DNA from: Bactrocera neohumeralis | Lineage: Eukaryota; Arthropoda; Insecta; Diptera; Tephritidae | Direction: 5' to 3' | Length of the DNA stretch: 64,000 bases | NCBI RefSeq assembly: GCF_024586455.1 | Contig: NC_065922.1 | Coordinates: forward strand, 20,208,089 to 20,272,088 | Shown here: in pieces, positions 23,970-35,919 of the stretch | How positions within the stretch are numbered: the first letter of the stretch is position 1 | How the letters are laid out: every line of letters begins with the position of its first letter | Position numbers and translations under genes: made by a program | Notes under the pieces: generated by a model | Told to the model about the DNA's origin: nothing | The model's database searches: none | Seen by the model: the letters and a program-made list of their open reading frames with translations, nothing else

Positions 23970-25200
23970 CATTAACCGGCGGTATCCATCTCACTTAGTA
24001 GTGAGTTCCCAGCTAATGGTTTAAATGTTCAAAACAGTTAGTGAATAGGATTAATTTGGGTAATAAGTGGTAAAACGATGGAACTTGTGTTTGGGAGATT
24101 TAGTTCACTCTATTCGCTTAAAAAGAGCTTAAGGGGTGAATCTAAGGTTCTCCTATGAATCTGAGGTCTTCAAGCTTGCCGGAGAAGTTTTTTAACAAAG
24201 CTCTGAAAGCCACTAAGAATGCCAAATAAGAAAAATTTCTGAATTGTTTTTAAAAAACAGACGGGTTGCTCTTGAGCACCAATATACGTTACTATATAAC
24301 TAGTTCTTTCCTCTGACCTTTCAAGGTCTTGGAAAAAAGTATTCCAGCATTAACAGAAATTAGAGATTGTTTTCTCTCAGGTCTATTATTTTGAACATTT
24401 TTTGCTTTAAATATTCAAAGACAATCATTCGGTCAAGATATTGTTGAAAAATATTACACAGGGTTGCTTTCCGAAAACAATTCTTTTGTATACTTTTTGG
24501 GTCAAACAATTATTTTCCTTCGCCAAATTATCCGACAAAACGCTAGTACTAAAATTAGCTGCAAATATTAGATTTTAGTTTTCTTATAAGAAAAAGAAGA
24601 CCAGCAAAAATATAAATAAGAGAAAACCGCCTTCCGCGTAAATATCGGCAAAATAAATATACAAAAATCAGTTTTATCATTTTCTGCACGATTTCGTCAT
24701 TAAAACGAGAGCAAAATGAGGAAAAAAGTAAAAATTCGCGAAAATATTAAAGAAAACATGGAAATATTAACAAAACAGTTCGGTGTATGTTTATGGATCA
24801 TATGCAGAACACACACACAATCATACATTTTTAATAAATTTGGCTTTGCTTCCGAAAATTTACAATAATAAAGAATAATGAAACCGTTAGGCGGATAGTG
24901 CAGTATATGGTAATTAAAGAATTGAGGACGTAAGGTACAAGACTAATTTGGCTGGTACTCTGCTGCCTGAAAACGCTGGCAACGCTTCGCCAAATTTGTT
25001 TTTAGATTGCCTCTATTAGCGCGAAGCGATTTTTACACTAGCATTTAACAGAAATTTCGTACGAATTAGAGTAATTATGCACGAATTTTGAAATTTTGAA
25101 ATTAAAATTACTTGAAATTCTTATTTTCGGAGAACCAAGTGAAAGTAATTATGGAAGGAATTACACTATTTCACCGGTTTTGAAAATCTCGCACATAATT
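23970..25200. other. Intergenic, no gene seen
   Basis: No coding frame or repeat structure I can support, apart from A-rich stretches near 24600-24760. Confidence 0.35.
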
Positions 25201-25204
25201 TTGT

Positions 25205-25556
25205 TGTTGTGCAATGCTCGCTATCCGTCAAATTGTTGGAAATTTCGAGCATACATTTTCTTTACATAATCCTCAAGTGCCAATAAGAAAAAGTTATGAA
25301 AATATAGCTGCCGTTCAGACAAAGACTGCTACTTGTCGATTCCAAGACGTTCTCAAGAGTTGGGACTGTCTCAAACCACAATCTGCCGGATTTTAAGAAA
25401 GGATTTGGGCTTGCATCCATATAAAATTGTTCTCATACAAGTACTGAAGCCATCAAGACCTACACCGTAAACGTCTGAATTTGCCTTGGGATAACTTGAA
25501 AATTATAATGATTTTGCTAAGAAAATTATCTCCCATGATGTTTATTTTCATCTGAG
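25205..25556 (+). pseudogene. Tc1/mariner-superfamily (DDE_3-type) transposase relic, N-terminal half
   Basis: LAIRQIVGNFEHTFSLHN, then PIRKSYENIAAVQ, then in a shifted frame LSIPRRSQELGLSQTTICRI, LRKDLGLHPYKIVLIQVLKP and AKKIISHDVYF. This order is that of arthropod transposases with an N-terminal helix-turn-helix and a SIPRRSQQLGLS...WRILRKDLGLHPYKIQLxQELKP linker, followed by a KIIFSDEAHF catalytic motif. Here the motif has decayed (ISHDVYFH). At least one frameshift, a stop, and loss of the C-terminal half. Confidence 0.7.
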
Positions 25557-25589
25557 TAAGGTTAGGTTAGGATGTAGCACCATAAGAAA

Positions 25590-26608
25590 TTCACGAACGA
25601 ACTAATGTTAAACTTGTATAATGATTGTTCACCTAAAATTAGAACAGTAGAAAGATGGGTTGCTGAATTTAAACGTGGTCGTACTAGCCTTGAAGACGAT
25701 CCACGTGAAGGACGTCCAAAAAGCGCCAGAAAACTAGGATATGGGTTTGGAAGATCGTCGATTGACAGAGAGAGATTTAGTAGAGATTTTACACAACTGA
25801 TTAGGCAGTGTGCGCCATATTTTAAGTGAAATTTTGGGTTTAAGAAAGCTGTGTGTGCCGCATTCGCTAACAATGGAACAAAAACACATTCAAATGCGAT
25901 TTTCTCTGCAACATTTGTAGCGTTTTAAAAAGGATAAAGTGGATTTGGTGTGTCGATTCATCACTATGGATGAGACTTATGTCTATCACCATGATCCTGA
26001 ATCAAAACAAGAGACTAAAGAGTGGTGTAAACCTGGTTGTTCGGCTTCGAAACGAGTTCGTGTCCGGTAATCGGCCAAGAAAGTTATGGCATCAGTTTTT
26101 TGGGTTGCGAGAGGAATTTTGTTTGTAGATTACTTGCAAACTGGTAAAACAATTAATTCTGAATATTATTGCATCCTTTTGGACCAGTTGAAGGAAAAAA
26201 TTCGTGAACAAAGAGCCGGTCTGCAGAAGGAAAAAAATCCTTGTTCATCAAGACAATGCACCGTGTCACAAGAGCATTTTGACAATGGCTAAACTCTATG
26301 AATTAAAGTTCGAATTATTGGAGCATCCACCGTATTCACCAGATTTGGCCCCCAGCGACTTTCATTTGTTTCCAGAACTCAAAAAATGTATGTATGCGTG
26401 GCAAGCATTTTTCATCAAATGAAGAAGTCATAACGGCTGTTGAAGCGTATTTTGCAGACCATCCAGATTCTCACTTCAGGGATGGGCTCCACAGATTGGA
26501 GAGGCGTTGGAGCAAGTGTATTAATGTGCAGGGAGATTATACTAATAATAAAGTATATTTTGAATCATAAAATTTTGTTTTTCTTATAAAACGACAAAAC
26601 TTATTGAA
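25590..26608 (+). pseudogene. mariner transposase relic 2, all three catalytic Asp kept
   Basis: SPKIRTVERWVAEFKRGRTS is the end of the N-terminal DNA-binding region, followed by LEDDPREGRPKSA. MDETYVYHH carries catalytic Asp 1 at 25969, HQDNAPCHKS Asp 2 at 26252, and PPYSPDLAPSDFHLFPELKK Asp 3 at 26357. The second and third are exactly 35 codons apart in one frame, so the mariner DD34D spacing is intact. Damage includes a shift near 25740, stops near 25918 and 26067, a shift at the A-run near 26230 and another near 26395. A possible 3' terminal repeat TTATTGAACAACC is at 26596-26608. The extreme N-terminus and the 5' end are missing. This is the best preserved transposase in the window. Confidence 0.85.
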
Positions 26609-27690
26609 CAACCGCGTAAAATTGTTCTTGATAACGATTTTTTTAAGCATGATGACGTTGATGCTCACTTTCACCTTCATCTTAGTGGTGCGGTAAATAA
26701 ACAAAACTGTTGATTCTGGTGCAAAGAAAATCCACTGGGTCAAAAAAGTATTATTTTTTTTTGGCTCTGAAAAATAAGGTAGACAATAATTTTCCTACGA
26801 AACTGTGAATTTTGCAAAATGTTTTTTTTTTTCAATGAATTAAAAAAATTCTTTAAACAAATTGCTTTAAAAAATAAACCTTCAACCGTTAAACGGTTAA
26901 GTACACGAAAAAGTAGTTAAAAAAAAATATAAAAACTGTGAGGCGGAGAGTCAACTCATTGCAATTAAGAATTCATACGTGGAGTGATTTTCATAGAGGT
27001 GTTTAGTAACCTATTTTTTAGAAAACCAAGCGGAAATCATCTTGGTTTTTACATTCTAATTTTACATCAAAACTATTTGTACTATTAAATTTAATGATTT
27101 TTGTAATTATTGCATTAATTACTTTAAATTACAAGCAACCAAATCTAGAAAGCATGGAATTTAGTCTATTAAAATTACAATAAAAATGTTATGGTAATTT
27201 ATTTCGCATTTTGAGGTCATTTTCGTTTTTATTTTTTGTCAAACAACGCATGAGAGATATTGGATTACAATTTTTTAGTTGCGGTAATTATAAGTAATTA
27301 TAGGCGCTATCACGTGTCTAACAATATTAATTGCATATGACACGGTTTGTTGATTATTTCGTTGCTTTATTTCTAAAAATAATATTTCTATTATATTTAA
27401 ACTCTAAACTGGCCGCATACTATAATTAGAAAAAGCAATTATAATTACAACGAACTCACTACTAAATAGAGCAGCACAAGCAAGAATGAATTCGCTGGTA
27501 TACTGATTGTTGACCTTTGATTATAGAATATATAAAATGTGTAAGTTTACTCAACAAAAAATGTTTACAAACATTTGAGCAAAATATTTTGATCACTTCA
27601 TTAATGAATTATATTCTTAGCCATCTGCAGTATTGCCTGTAGGTTGGTTAACATAAATCCAAAAATTCTCTAGGTATAGAAAAATGATAT
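26609..27690. other. Intergenic, no gene seen
   Basis: AT-rich; a 68-codon minus frame at 26537-26743 has no support. Confidence 0.35.
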
Positions 27691-27696
27691 AGAAAA

Positions 27697-28187
27697 CAAG
27701 AAAAAACGTTAACTTCGGTTGCACCGATGCTAATACCCTTCACAGGTGCATTTCTGTTAGTAACTATGTGTTCAGTTTGTATGGAAGCTATATGCTATAG
27801 TTAACCGATCTGAACAATTTCTTCGGAGATTACATTGTTGTCTTAGAAAATAACATATACCAAATTTCGTTAATATATCTTGTCAAATGTGAAAGTTGTC
27901 CATACAAGAACTTGATTCCGATCGTTCAGTTTGTATGGCAGCTATATGTTATAGTGATCCGATATCGGCCGTTCCGACAAATGAGCAGCTTCTTGAAGAG
28001 AAAATGACGTTTGCAAAATTTCAAAACGATATCTTAAAAACTGAGGGACTAGTTCGTACGTACACAGACAGACAGACGGGCAGACGGACAGACGGACAGA
28101 CAGACGGACATGGATAAATCGACTCAGCTCGACATACTGATCATTTATATATATACTTAATAGGGTCTCCGACGATTCCTTCTGGCT
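27697..28187 (+). mobile_element. mini-me-like element, copy 1 (3' truncated)
   Basis: A 5' hairpin CTTCGG-ttgca-CCGATG lies near 27713-27729. TTCAGTTTGTATGG starts at 27771 and again at 27925, exactly 154 bp apart. Then come a GACA/GACG tetranucleotide run (28065-28110), a 33-bp core (28111-28143: tggataaatcgactcagctc and on) and a TATATA run. Copies 2 and 3 continue to a terminal palindrome that is missing here. I recall this architecture for dipteran mini-me elements, where such runs seed microsatellites. Confidence 0.85.
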
Positions 28188-28464
28188 CTAGAAATGACCA
28201 CATTTGCAAAGAAACGCGAGAGCGGTCAACGGGTGGCGCTCATCAGCATATGTGGTCCACTCCAACCATGGTACGTAACGCCAATTTGCACATCAGACTC
28301 TGAGAATCTGGATTTCTAAATGAACATATGTATGTCAGAACACTCGGAAAACCTCACTTTGATCATTGAGTCGCCAAACCGAACTCTGGCGGCTCCTTCT
28401 CTGCCCAAATGACAGCGTGGCAGTTGTGGGTGGAAAGAAGCCGTTTAAAAAGAGGGGCAGTGAG

Positions 28465-28800
28465 TTTCTTTATGGTTGGGTCAAAGTTTGGGTGGGAAGG
28501 TTGGTGTAGGGGTTTACTGTAAGGAGCTCTCTAACAACTCCAGCTTCAGGGCATTGCTTCTATCGGCGTCCATGCTGTAATTCTAGACGCCACCTGCAGA
28601 AGCTGTATGGAAGAAGACGAGATCGGAAAAAGGCAACACTTGGGAGCGCATACCTTCAGACATCCCCCGAAATGGCAAGAATAATTTATACGTTCGAACA
28701 CAGGAGGTCTTCGTTTCTATTGCTTCACATGGTACTACATATAGCAGTCCACGTGCGATCTCACTAGATCAGACATCTAACCAAACCTAACCTGACATAA
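28465..28800 (+). pseudogene. LINE relic: RNase H start and C-terminal Cys motif
   Basis: A degraded DGSKF...GVGVYCKELSNNSSF segment resembles the beginning of a jockey-type RNase H domain. It is followed by ILDATCRSCMEEDEIGKRQH, a C-x2-C...H type zinc motif usual at the C-terminus of such ORF2 proteins. Frames shift between the pieces and the middle of the domain is missing. It lies between two mini-me-like copies. Confidence 0.5.
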
Positions 28801-28844
28801 GTTAAAGACATTTTAATGCGATAAAGACATATAAGCTTAATAAC

Positions 28845-29260
28845 CGATAACCGATCTGAACAATTTCTTCGGAGATTACATTGTTGCCTTAGAAAATAAT
28901 ATGTACCAAATTTCGTGAATATATCTTGTCAAATGTGAAAGTTTTCCATACAAGCATTTGATCCCGATCGTTCAGTTTGTATGGCAGCTATTTGTTATAG
29001 TGGTTCGATATCGGCAGTTCCGACAAATGAGCAGCTTCTTGAAAAGAAAATGACGTTTGCAAAATTTAAAAACTGAGGGACTAGTTCGTATATACATATA
29101 CAAACAGACGGACAGACAGACGGACAGATAGACATGGCTAAATCGACTCAGCTCGACATACTGATCATTTATATATATATATACTTTATAGGGTCTCCGA
29201 CGATTCCTTCTGGGTCTTACAAACTTCGTGACAAACTTAATATACCCTGTTCTGGGTATA
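28845..29260 (+). mobile_element. mini-me-like element, copy 2 (5' truncated)
   Basis: Begins inside the 154-bp unit ('accgatctgaacaatttc'). It has one TTCAGTTTGTATGG, a GACG/GACA run, the 33-bp core at 29135-29167, a TATATA run, and ends with the near-palindrome TATACCCTGTTCTGGGTATA at 29241-29260. Confidence 0.85.
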
Positions 29261-30210
29261 ATTGGTCAAATTAAATAGCACAATGCAAATTGGTGATGAA
29301 ATTGCAGAAGATAATTCTGTGTGGGTTGTGAGTAGTGGACATTGTAGTATATTTCACATGTCATATTTTTTGTTTTCATAGCACCGCGTTCATTGAACTT
29401 GTCAGATTTGCATTTCTGCTTATTTATTCAAACATTTTGTGTACAAATATTTATATGTGCGTGTAAACACTGAATATGTCGTCACTAAATCGGAAAATTC
29501 ACAATTTCGTGATTGCAATGTAGTTACACACACTATACGCATATACATATATGTACAGATGTCATATCTGTATGTAATCCAACTAATTGTCACAACTCAC
29601 AGTCAAAAATTATGTTGGCGCCAGTCCAAATGGTTCAAACATTGCTGTCATAATTTGTGCATGTGTCTGTACATATGTATACATGTGTGTAAATATGTAT
29701 GCATGTATGCCTGTATGCATGTCTGTATACATATTTGTGATATGTCACATGTGTAGCTGTCAACATTCATTGGCTTTGGCAAGTTGTTTGTTTTATGTTG
29801 TTTAGGGAAGTGCATATTTGTTGTTGTTGCTGTCAAAAGTGTGTGCCAGCGATATCCCAAACTGAAGGTGTGAAATAAGCAGGCTGTCAATCCATTGATT
29901 AGTTATTAGAATTTGGCGTGAAAAGTATGGTAGACCATCTATCAATGCGTACTAAGGCAAGAAAATAATTATTTAAGTAAAGTGATACTGACAAGCAATT
30001 ATGAAAGTTGTGTGTTTAGTTAAAATAGTGGGAACTAACGTTGACCGAATAATTGGAATGATAAATGTCGTGTAAGAGTTTTTGTTTACACACTGGCCAA
30101 GAGAGCTTTTAACACGAAATATTCTCTCTTTCAAGAGATCAGTAAAATAATAGAGGACCAGGTCCAAGAGGCAGCGGTTGAGTCTGCCAACTGATGGAGA
30201 GTAGTTGATA
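29261..30210. other. Intergenic with ATGT-type microsatellite
   Basis: 29670-29750 is rich in ATGT/GCATGT units ('tatgtatgcatgtatgcctg'). The 105- and 72-codon frames over it are low-complexity artefacts. Confidence 0.5.
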
Positions 30211-31282
30211 TTCTTATCCCAATCTTAGTCTCAGTTTCAGTCTCAGTCTCAAACTCAGTCGCACTATCAATCTCAGTCTAAGTTTCAAACTTAATCTCAA
30301 TCTCAAATCAGTACCAGTGTCAGTTTCTGTCTCAAGCTCAATCGTAATCTCAATTGCACTCTCAATCTTAATCCCAATCTCAATCGCAATAGCCTTCTCA
30401 ATCTCTATCACATTCTTAGTCTTAATCTTAATTTCAAATTAATCTCAACCTTATTCTTAATCTCAATTTCTATTTCAGTTATAATCTATGTCTTAAGCTC
30501 AATCTCAATCTTAGTCTCAATCTCAAACTCAATCTCACTATCATTTTCAATTTCAATCACAATCAAAATCTTAATCTCACTATCAATCTCAATTTCAATC
30601 ACAATTACAATCAGAATTACAATCTTAATCTCAATCTCAATATATATTTAAATTTCTATCTGTAACCTTAATCTCAATCTCAACCACAACCTCATTCTTA
30701 ATCTCAATCTCAACCTCAACCAAAATTATAATCTCAATCTCCAGCTCAACCTGAACCTGAACCTCAACATCGACCTCAATTTCAATCTCAACCTCAACCA
30801 CAATCTCAATCTTAATCTGGATCCCAATCTTTGTGACAATCTAAATCTCAGCTTCAATCTTAATCTCAATCGAAACATCAATTAAATTTTCAACCTCAAT
30901 ATAAATCTCAATCTTAATCGGAACCTCAAACTCAGTCTATATTTCAATTGCAATTTGAATCTTAACCTTAATGCGAAACACAATCTTAATCTCAATCTCT
31001 CTTTAAATTTCAATCTGTATTTTAAGCTTAATCTCAAACTTAATCTCAACCTCAGTATCAATCTCAATGTGAATCTTAATCTTAATTCTAATCCCATTCT
31101 CAATCTAAGCACAATCTTAGTTTCAAGCCAATCTTAATCTCATTTAAAGTCAAAATTTCAATCTAAATTTCAATTTAATATAATTTTCAGTCGTGATCTC
31201 AATTTCAATCCTAATCAACATCTGAAACTAAAACTTAATCATTGCCTTACTCGCCATTAATGTTAATCTCAATCTCAATCCA
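30211..31282. repeat. (TCTCAA)n-type array, about 1.07 kb, almost no G on plus strand
   Basis: Degenerate hexanucleotide array of TCTCAA/TCTTAA/TCAATC variants. The plus strand is nearly free of G over a kilobase. Open frames here encode artefactual dipeptide runs (Leu-Arg on the minus strand, Asn-Leu on the plus). Not the TTAGG insect telomere repeat. Confidence 0.9.
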
Positions 31283-32700
31283 ACTATTTTCTGGGTATTT
31301 ATATACTCGTATAGCCATTTCTGAGCTTAAATCTATCTAAGCTTTAAGCTTTAAACTCAGCAACAGCTCGCTCGTTAAGATCACAGTGGTATCACCATCA
31401 TCATAAAAGCCGAATCCCGGCAGCTCAACACTCTAAACATAAAATATAGAGTAAATCACGTAGCGCTAGAGTATAATAAGAAGCGCATAGAAAAAGCTTT
31501 TGCAGAAGCACATGCAACAACAAAAACAAAAACAAAAGACTGCAGAGCAATAAGAAAGCTACTTGTAATGTAAACTTATATACTTCTACATATATATATG
31601 TATGTGCATATAGTATGTTTATAAGTTAGTCTATGTGGCTTTAAGGACAAAAGAATACACGCTACCTTGCCATTTAAAGAAGCCATTTTCATGCTCGCGC
31701 ACAGTTAAGCACATTTTAACTCAAATTAAAGCAAATAAATGATAACACAATAATCCACTGGCTTAGTGGAAGAACATTAAGCTCAACTTAATGTCGAAAA
31801 TTGCGATTAAAAATGTTGCTAGTAGTATTTCTCAGGCAACAGAGTGTAGACAAGTCTAACAGAGTTGGCTGGTTGACTTTTCCAGTGAAAATTTAAGTTA
31901 CCTTTTTAACTTTATATTGTGAGTGTGGGAAGTGTGTGGGAGAGTACAAAAAATAGGTAAAATATTTTCGTCTTAAATGTTTATATTTTTAAATTCTATG
32001 AGAGAAAGAAATCAAAAATTTTGCCCCCATACTTGGAAAACACGTTTTTAAAGTTAAGTTAAGGAAAAGTTTATTTGAAACTTAGAATTCTGTAAATATT
32101 GATTTGAATTATTAAATTTTTCAGATAATGAGTTATTTATTTTTAATAATTTGTCGATAATCTTCAATTAAGGAAAGGCTTCTCCGACTTGCGGCTTATA
32201 TCACTTAAGTAATTTATTGTCCTATAGTAGTTAATGCTTTCAAAGCTCCATTGAGCGCTTTTACATACATATTACATATATTTTTAGCTTTAAAGCCATA
32301 CAGCTTCCTAAGCTCTTCATGGAATTTTTAAGCACTAAAACAACTTTATCAGACCAAAACGCGTCTCGTTTCTCTTACTCAATTGTGAGAGATTCGTCTA
32401 CAAAAGGCTACTCTAAATAAAATTAAGAAAACTCGACACTTTTAACATGAATCTAGTTGGCTTTTGGTACACGAATTTGCTGCTTGATGGTTAACATTTC
32501 TTACAAATTAGGCAACAACGGGCTTATTTTCATAAAATTTAAATATTTGAAAGGCTTTGTCTGAGCCTTTCTGCTATTATTTGTAATCTCTATGATTTCT
32601 TCTAAGTTAGAAAAAACGGACGGTGTATACCATATTCAGTGGAATTTCGATACCAGCACCATCTTTCGTGAAGATTATCGGTAGAAATTGTAGTTCAAAT
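31283..32700. other. Intergenic, no gene seen
   Basis: No supported coding frame, repeat or RNA gene. Confidence 0.35.
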
Positions 32701-32703
32701 ATA

Positions 32704-33890
32704 GGGTGGTCGAAAAAGTCTTTTCGTATTTTGTCAATAGATGTCGTTGCAGTCGTATATCCTCAGTGATACCAATCACATTGTGTCATACCATATATTG
32801 TTGGAAAGGTGAGATTTTAAGCTTTATTTAATTAAAAAAAAATTAAATTCGGGGAAGTTGAAAAAAAAGTTACAGTTGTTCAAAAATGAGTAAAAATAAT
32901 GAAGAAATTCGCTATATTTTGAAATTTTTGTATAAAAAAAGGAAGAATGTCACACAAGCTACCAAAGAAATTTGTAAAGTTTACGGAGACGATGCTGTAT
33001 CAGTTCGTGTAGCACAACAATGGTTCGCTTGCTTCCGTTCTAGATCGATGTGAAAGATGCTCCTCGCTCTAGTCGACCTATCGTTGAAAGAATCGATGAA
33101 ATTATAGCAAAGATTGACCAGGACCGCCACATAAGCAGCCATGACATCGCTGAGGAACTTAACATTCATAATCAAATGATTTTGAACCATTTAGAAAAGG
33201 CTGGCTGTAAAAAGAAGCTCGAAGTTTGGGTACCACAAGAATTGTCTGTGAAATATTTAATGAACCGAATTAACATCTGCGATTCTTTGCTGAAACGAAA
33301 GGAAATCGAACCATTTCTGAAGCGAATGGTAATAGGTGACGAAAAGTTTATCAAATAAGAGAATAGTGTCCGAAAAAGATCATGGACCAAAAGCGTGGTG
33401 AAGCTCAACAAATGATCGCAAAGCTAGGATTGACGCTTCGAAAGGTTATGCTGAGTGTTTGGTGGGATTGGAAAGGAATCAGCCACTATGAGCTGCTCCT
33501 GCCTGGTCGAACGATTGATTTTACATTTTACTGTCAACAACTGATAAGATTGAAGTAAGCAATCGAAAAAAGGTCAGAACAATTAACAGAAAGGCTTCGT
33601 CTTCAATCAGATCAACACTAGACCACACACATTTTGATGACTCGGTAAAGACTGGTAGAGCTTGGCTGGGAAGCTTTGGTGCATCCACCATATAGCCCTG
33701 ACCTTGCACCATCGGACTATTATTTGTTTCGGTCAATGCAGAACTCCCTTAATGGAGTAAGGTTGGCTTCAAGAGAAGCCTGTAAAAATTACTTGTCGCA
33801 GTTATTCGCTAAGAAACCAGAAAAGTTTTAAACTGATGGAATAATGTCAAAAAATGATACGTATTTGGTTCAGAAATACGAAGATACGAA
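32704..33890 (+). pseudogene. mariner relic 3 (mellifera-subfamily type)
   Basis: A 5' terminal sequence GGGTGGTCGAAAAAGTCTTT starts near 32704. The frame from 32886 reads MSKNNEEIRYILKFLYKKRK, then ICKVYGDDAVSVR, DAPRSSRPIVERIDEI and VIGDEKFIK (catalytic Asp 1 at 33338). The second motif, normally HQDNARPHT, is NQINTRPHT: Asp has become Ile at 33611. The third motif, PPYSPDLAPSDYYLF, keeps its Asp near 33715. Stops follow GDEKFIK, and frames shift around 33040 and between motifs two and three. The 3' end near 33880 keeps only the inner part of the inverted repeat (AAATACGAAGATACGA). Confidence 0.8.
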
Positions 33891-35555
33891 ATTTATATCA
33901 TAAAGTACTAAATATACAAGTCGTAGGTGTTGCTCGATGCAACCAGCCATTGTTTCAAAACACCTTCAGTAACTATTTGCGCATTTTATGGAGACTTAAA
34001 TTCCAAAAAAAAAAAATGCAAACGACAAAACGCCCTCCATTTGCCATTGTCACTTTGTTTCGCAGATAAAAATCAATCTAATTTACATTTTTATAGCCCA
34101 CAAAACCGCTAGTGCGAACTAGGCTAATAGAGCGCAGCGAAAGTGTGAAGTGGCATTCAAATGCTATAAATTTCATTTCAAGTGCGTGAAGAAGCGGCTG
34201 TGTTGCGCATATGCATATGTGTGTGTGTAAATGATTTTGATGTCGCTTCATTTCGTTATTTATGTGTATATTTATAAGTCCAAGGGCTGCCCGCCGACGT
34301 GTATCATTTTCAACAGCGAAATGCTTGAAATAACCTGGGCAGCACTTGAGAAATTTATGGCCTTAAAGATAAATGGAGAATTTTCGTTTGTTGGGTGTGC
34401 TGGTTGGTCTGACGAGCTGATATCTTCGTTATTCATAGTTGGCGGGGCTAGAGAGGAGGTGTGGGGAATCTATTATATATTTGTTGATACGCATTAAGTG
34501 TAAGTTTGTAGTTTAAATTTGTTTACCATTACTTATCACTGAAAGTACAAGCCTGACAAACATAGAAAAAATTCTAAGTTAACGTCAAGAAATGTTGAGT
34601 TGAAGTTTTGAAAAAATATTCAACCATTTTTATCAAAGCTATCTTTAGCAACTCCGCCGTGGAAATGTAGGTAAGTTATACTATATGAGAAGTTGTCAAA
34701 ATCGATTTTATAGTGCGCCATATCATCATCTTGGATACAATATTTTTTTGAGTTTAGCCTTAGCAAAGAAAAAGTTTAGTATATTACTGATATCTACCGG
34801 CCTCTTTGCCTTGAGGCAAAACTACCTACAACTACTACCAACAATTATATCCAAAAAAATTATTTTTCATCAAAAATTATTCCTCGAAAAAATAAATAAA
34901 TAAACAACTTTTCTCAAACATATTAATTTCGCATTTATGTTATAATCACACAGAATCTTGCCACACAAGATCCAAAAACAAATACTAAATCACTAAATTG
35001 AGTACTCGCAGTATTCGAAAATATTTACATACAAAGTGCAAATGGTGAAGCATTAAAAATTTCGCTCAGCCATCAAACAGTTAGTTATCCCTCAAGTGGC
35101 TGGAACTCAACCACAAATTGAAAGCGACCACAAACGAACAGCGAATGTTCATTTCGAAGAAACTTGAATGCTACTCGGCAAAAGAGCATAAAATCAAACA
35201 AGTGTCTAGACGTATGTGTGTCTTCGTTTCATGTTAAAATTTTTTTTATTACAAAAACGGCGAATTTTATGACTTGCCGAGCGCATTTTCGCACAATTAT
35301 TTTGAATTAATATTCGGTTAGCCTTCGATGAGTAAACAAACAAGCATAATGATTTGTATTTGAAAATGAAACAAAACAGATCAACTGGCAATGGCGAAAT
35401 GAGCAAAAGCATGCTAAATAGTTTAATAAAGAGCTTTTTATATTTTGAGGTTTGCGTATAATATTCTAGTGAGTAAATGATTCCCTTTTTGAGTGAAGTG
35501 GAATACAATTCCATATATTGTTCACAGCTATCAGCTTATATATTGATTAGCTTTC
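33891..35555. other. Intergenic, weak ORFs only
   Basis: An 88-codon frame at 34231-34497, a 72-codon frame at 34685-34903 and a 102-codon minus frame at 35206-35514 have no recognisable domain or splice context. Confidence 0.3.
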
Positions 35556-35559
35556 GACC

Positions 35560-35912
35560 ATGTTCTAAATTTCTTTTGGCGAGAACTTAGGATAGTCGAT
35601 TTAATCATTTGTTAACAGTTCCGGACTGTAAGATTTCTGACTGTTAATCGTCGATTCTCAAGCATCAATTTATTTTTTTTTTATTGACGAGTTGATCATC
35701 AGTTGATGTTGATTGTTGATGGATGGTCCTGGACGTAGTTCATCGTCAACGCGTTCTCGACCAACTTTGAATACTTTGTACCAATCAAAAGCACTTGCTT
35801 GCGACTAACAATTTTCACCGTAGACCTTTTCAAACTTGCTAAACGTTTCGGCACCAGACATTTGATTCCGTATCCAAAATTTAATGGAACTTCTTTGCTG
35901 AACAATTTCACT
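35560..35912 (-). pseudogene. mariner-like N-terminal relic
   Basis: Minus frame starting MSEIVQQRSSIKFWIRNQMS, then GAETFSKFEKVYGENC, a stop, and then SAFDWYKVFKVGRERVDDEL followed by a degraded MLENRRLTVRNL. This is the N-terminal helix-turn-helix pair typical of mariner-like transposases whose intact versions read YxWYKxFKEGRExVDDExRPGRP. Only the first 100 or so codons survive. Confidence 0.7.
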
Positions 35913-35919
35913 CATCGAA

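Noticed and set aside
29439..29890. 105-, 72- and 80-codon ORFs
   Set aside because: Driven by the ATGT microsatellite.
30214..31137. Leu-Arg and Asn-Leu repeat ORFs
   Set aside because: Translation of the (TCTCAA)n array, not proteins.
30211..31282. Telomere-like repeat
   Set aside because: The unit is TCTCAA/TTGAGA, not TTAGG, and flies lack that telomere system.
34231..34497. 88-codon plus ORF
   Set aside because: No recognised motif or splice signals; could not be supported.
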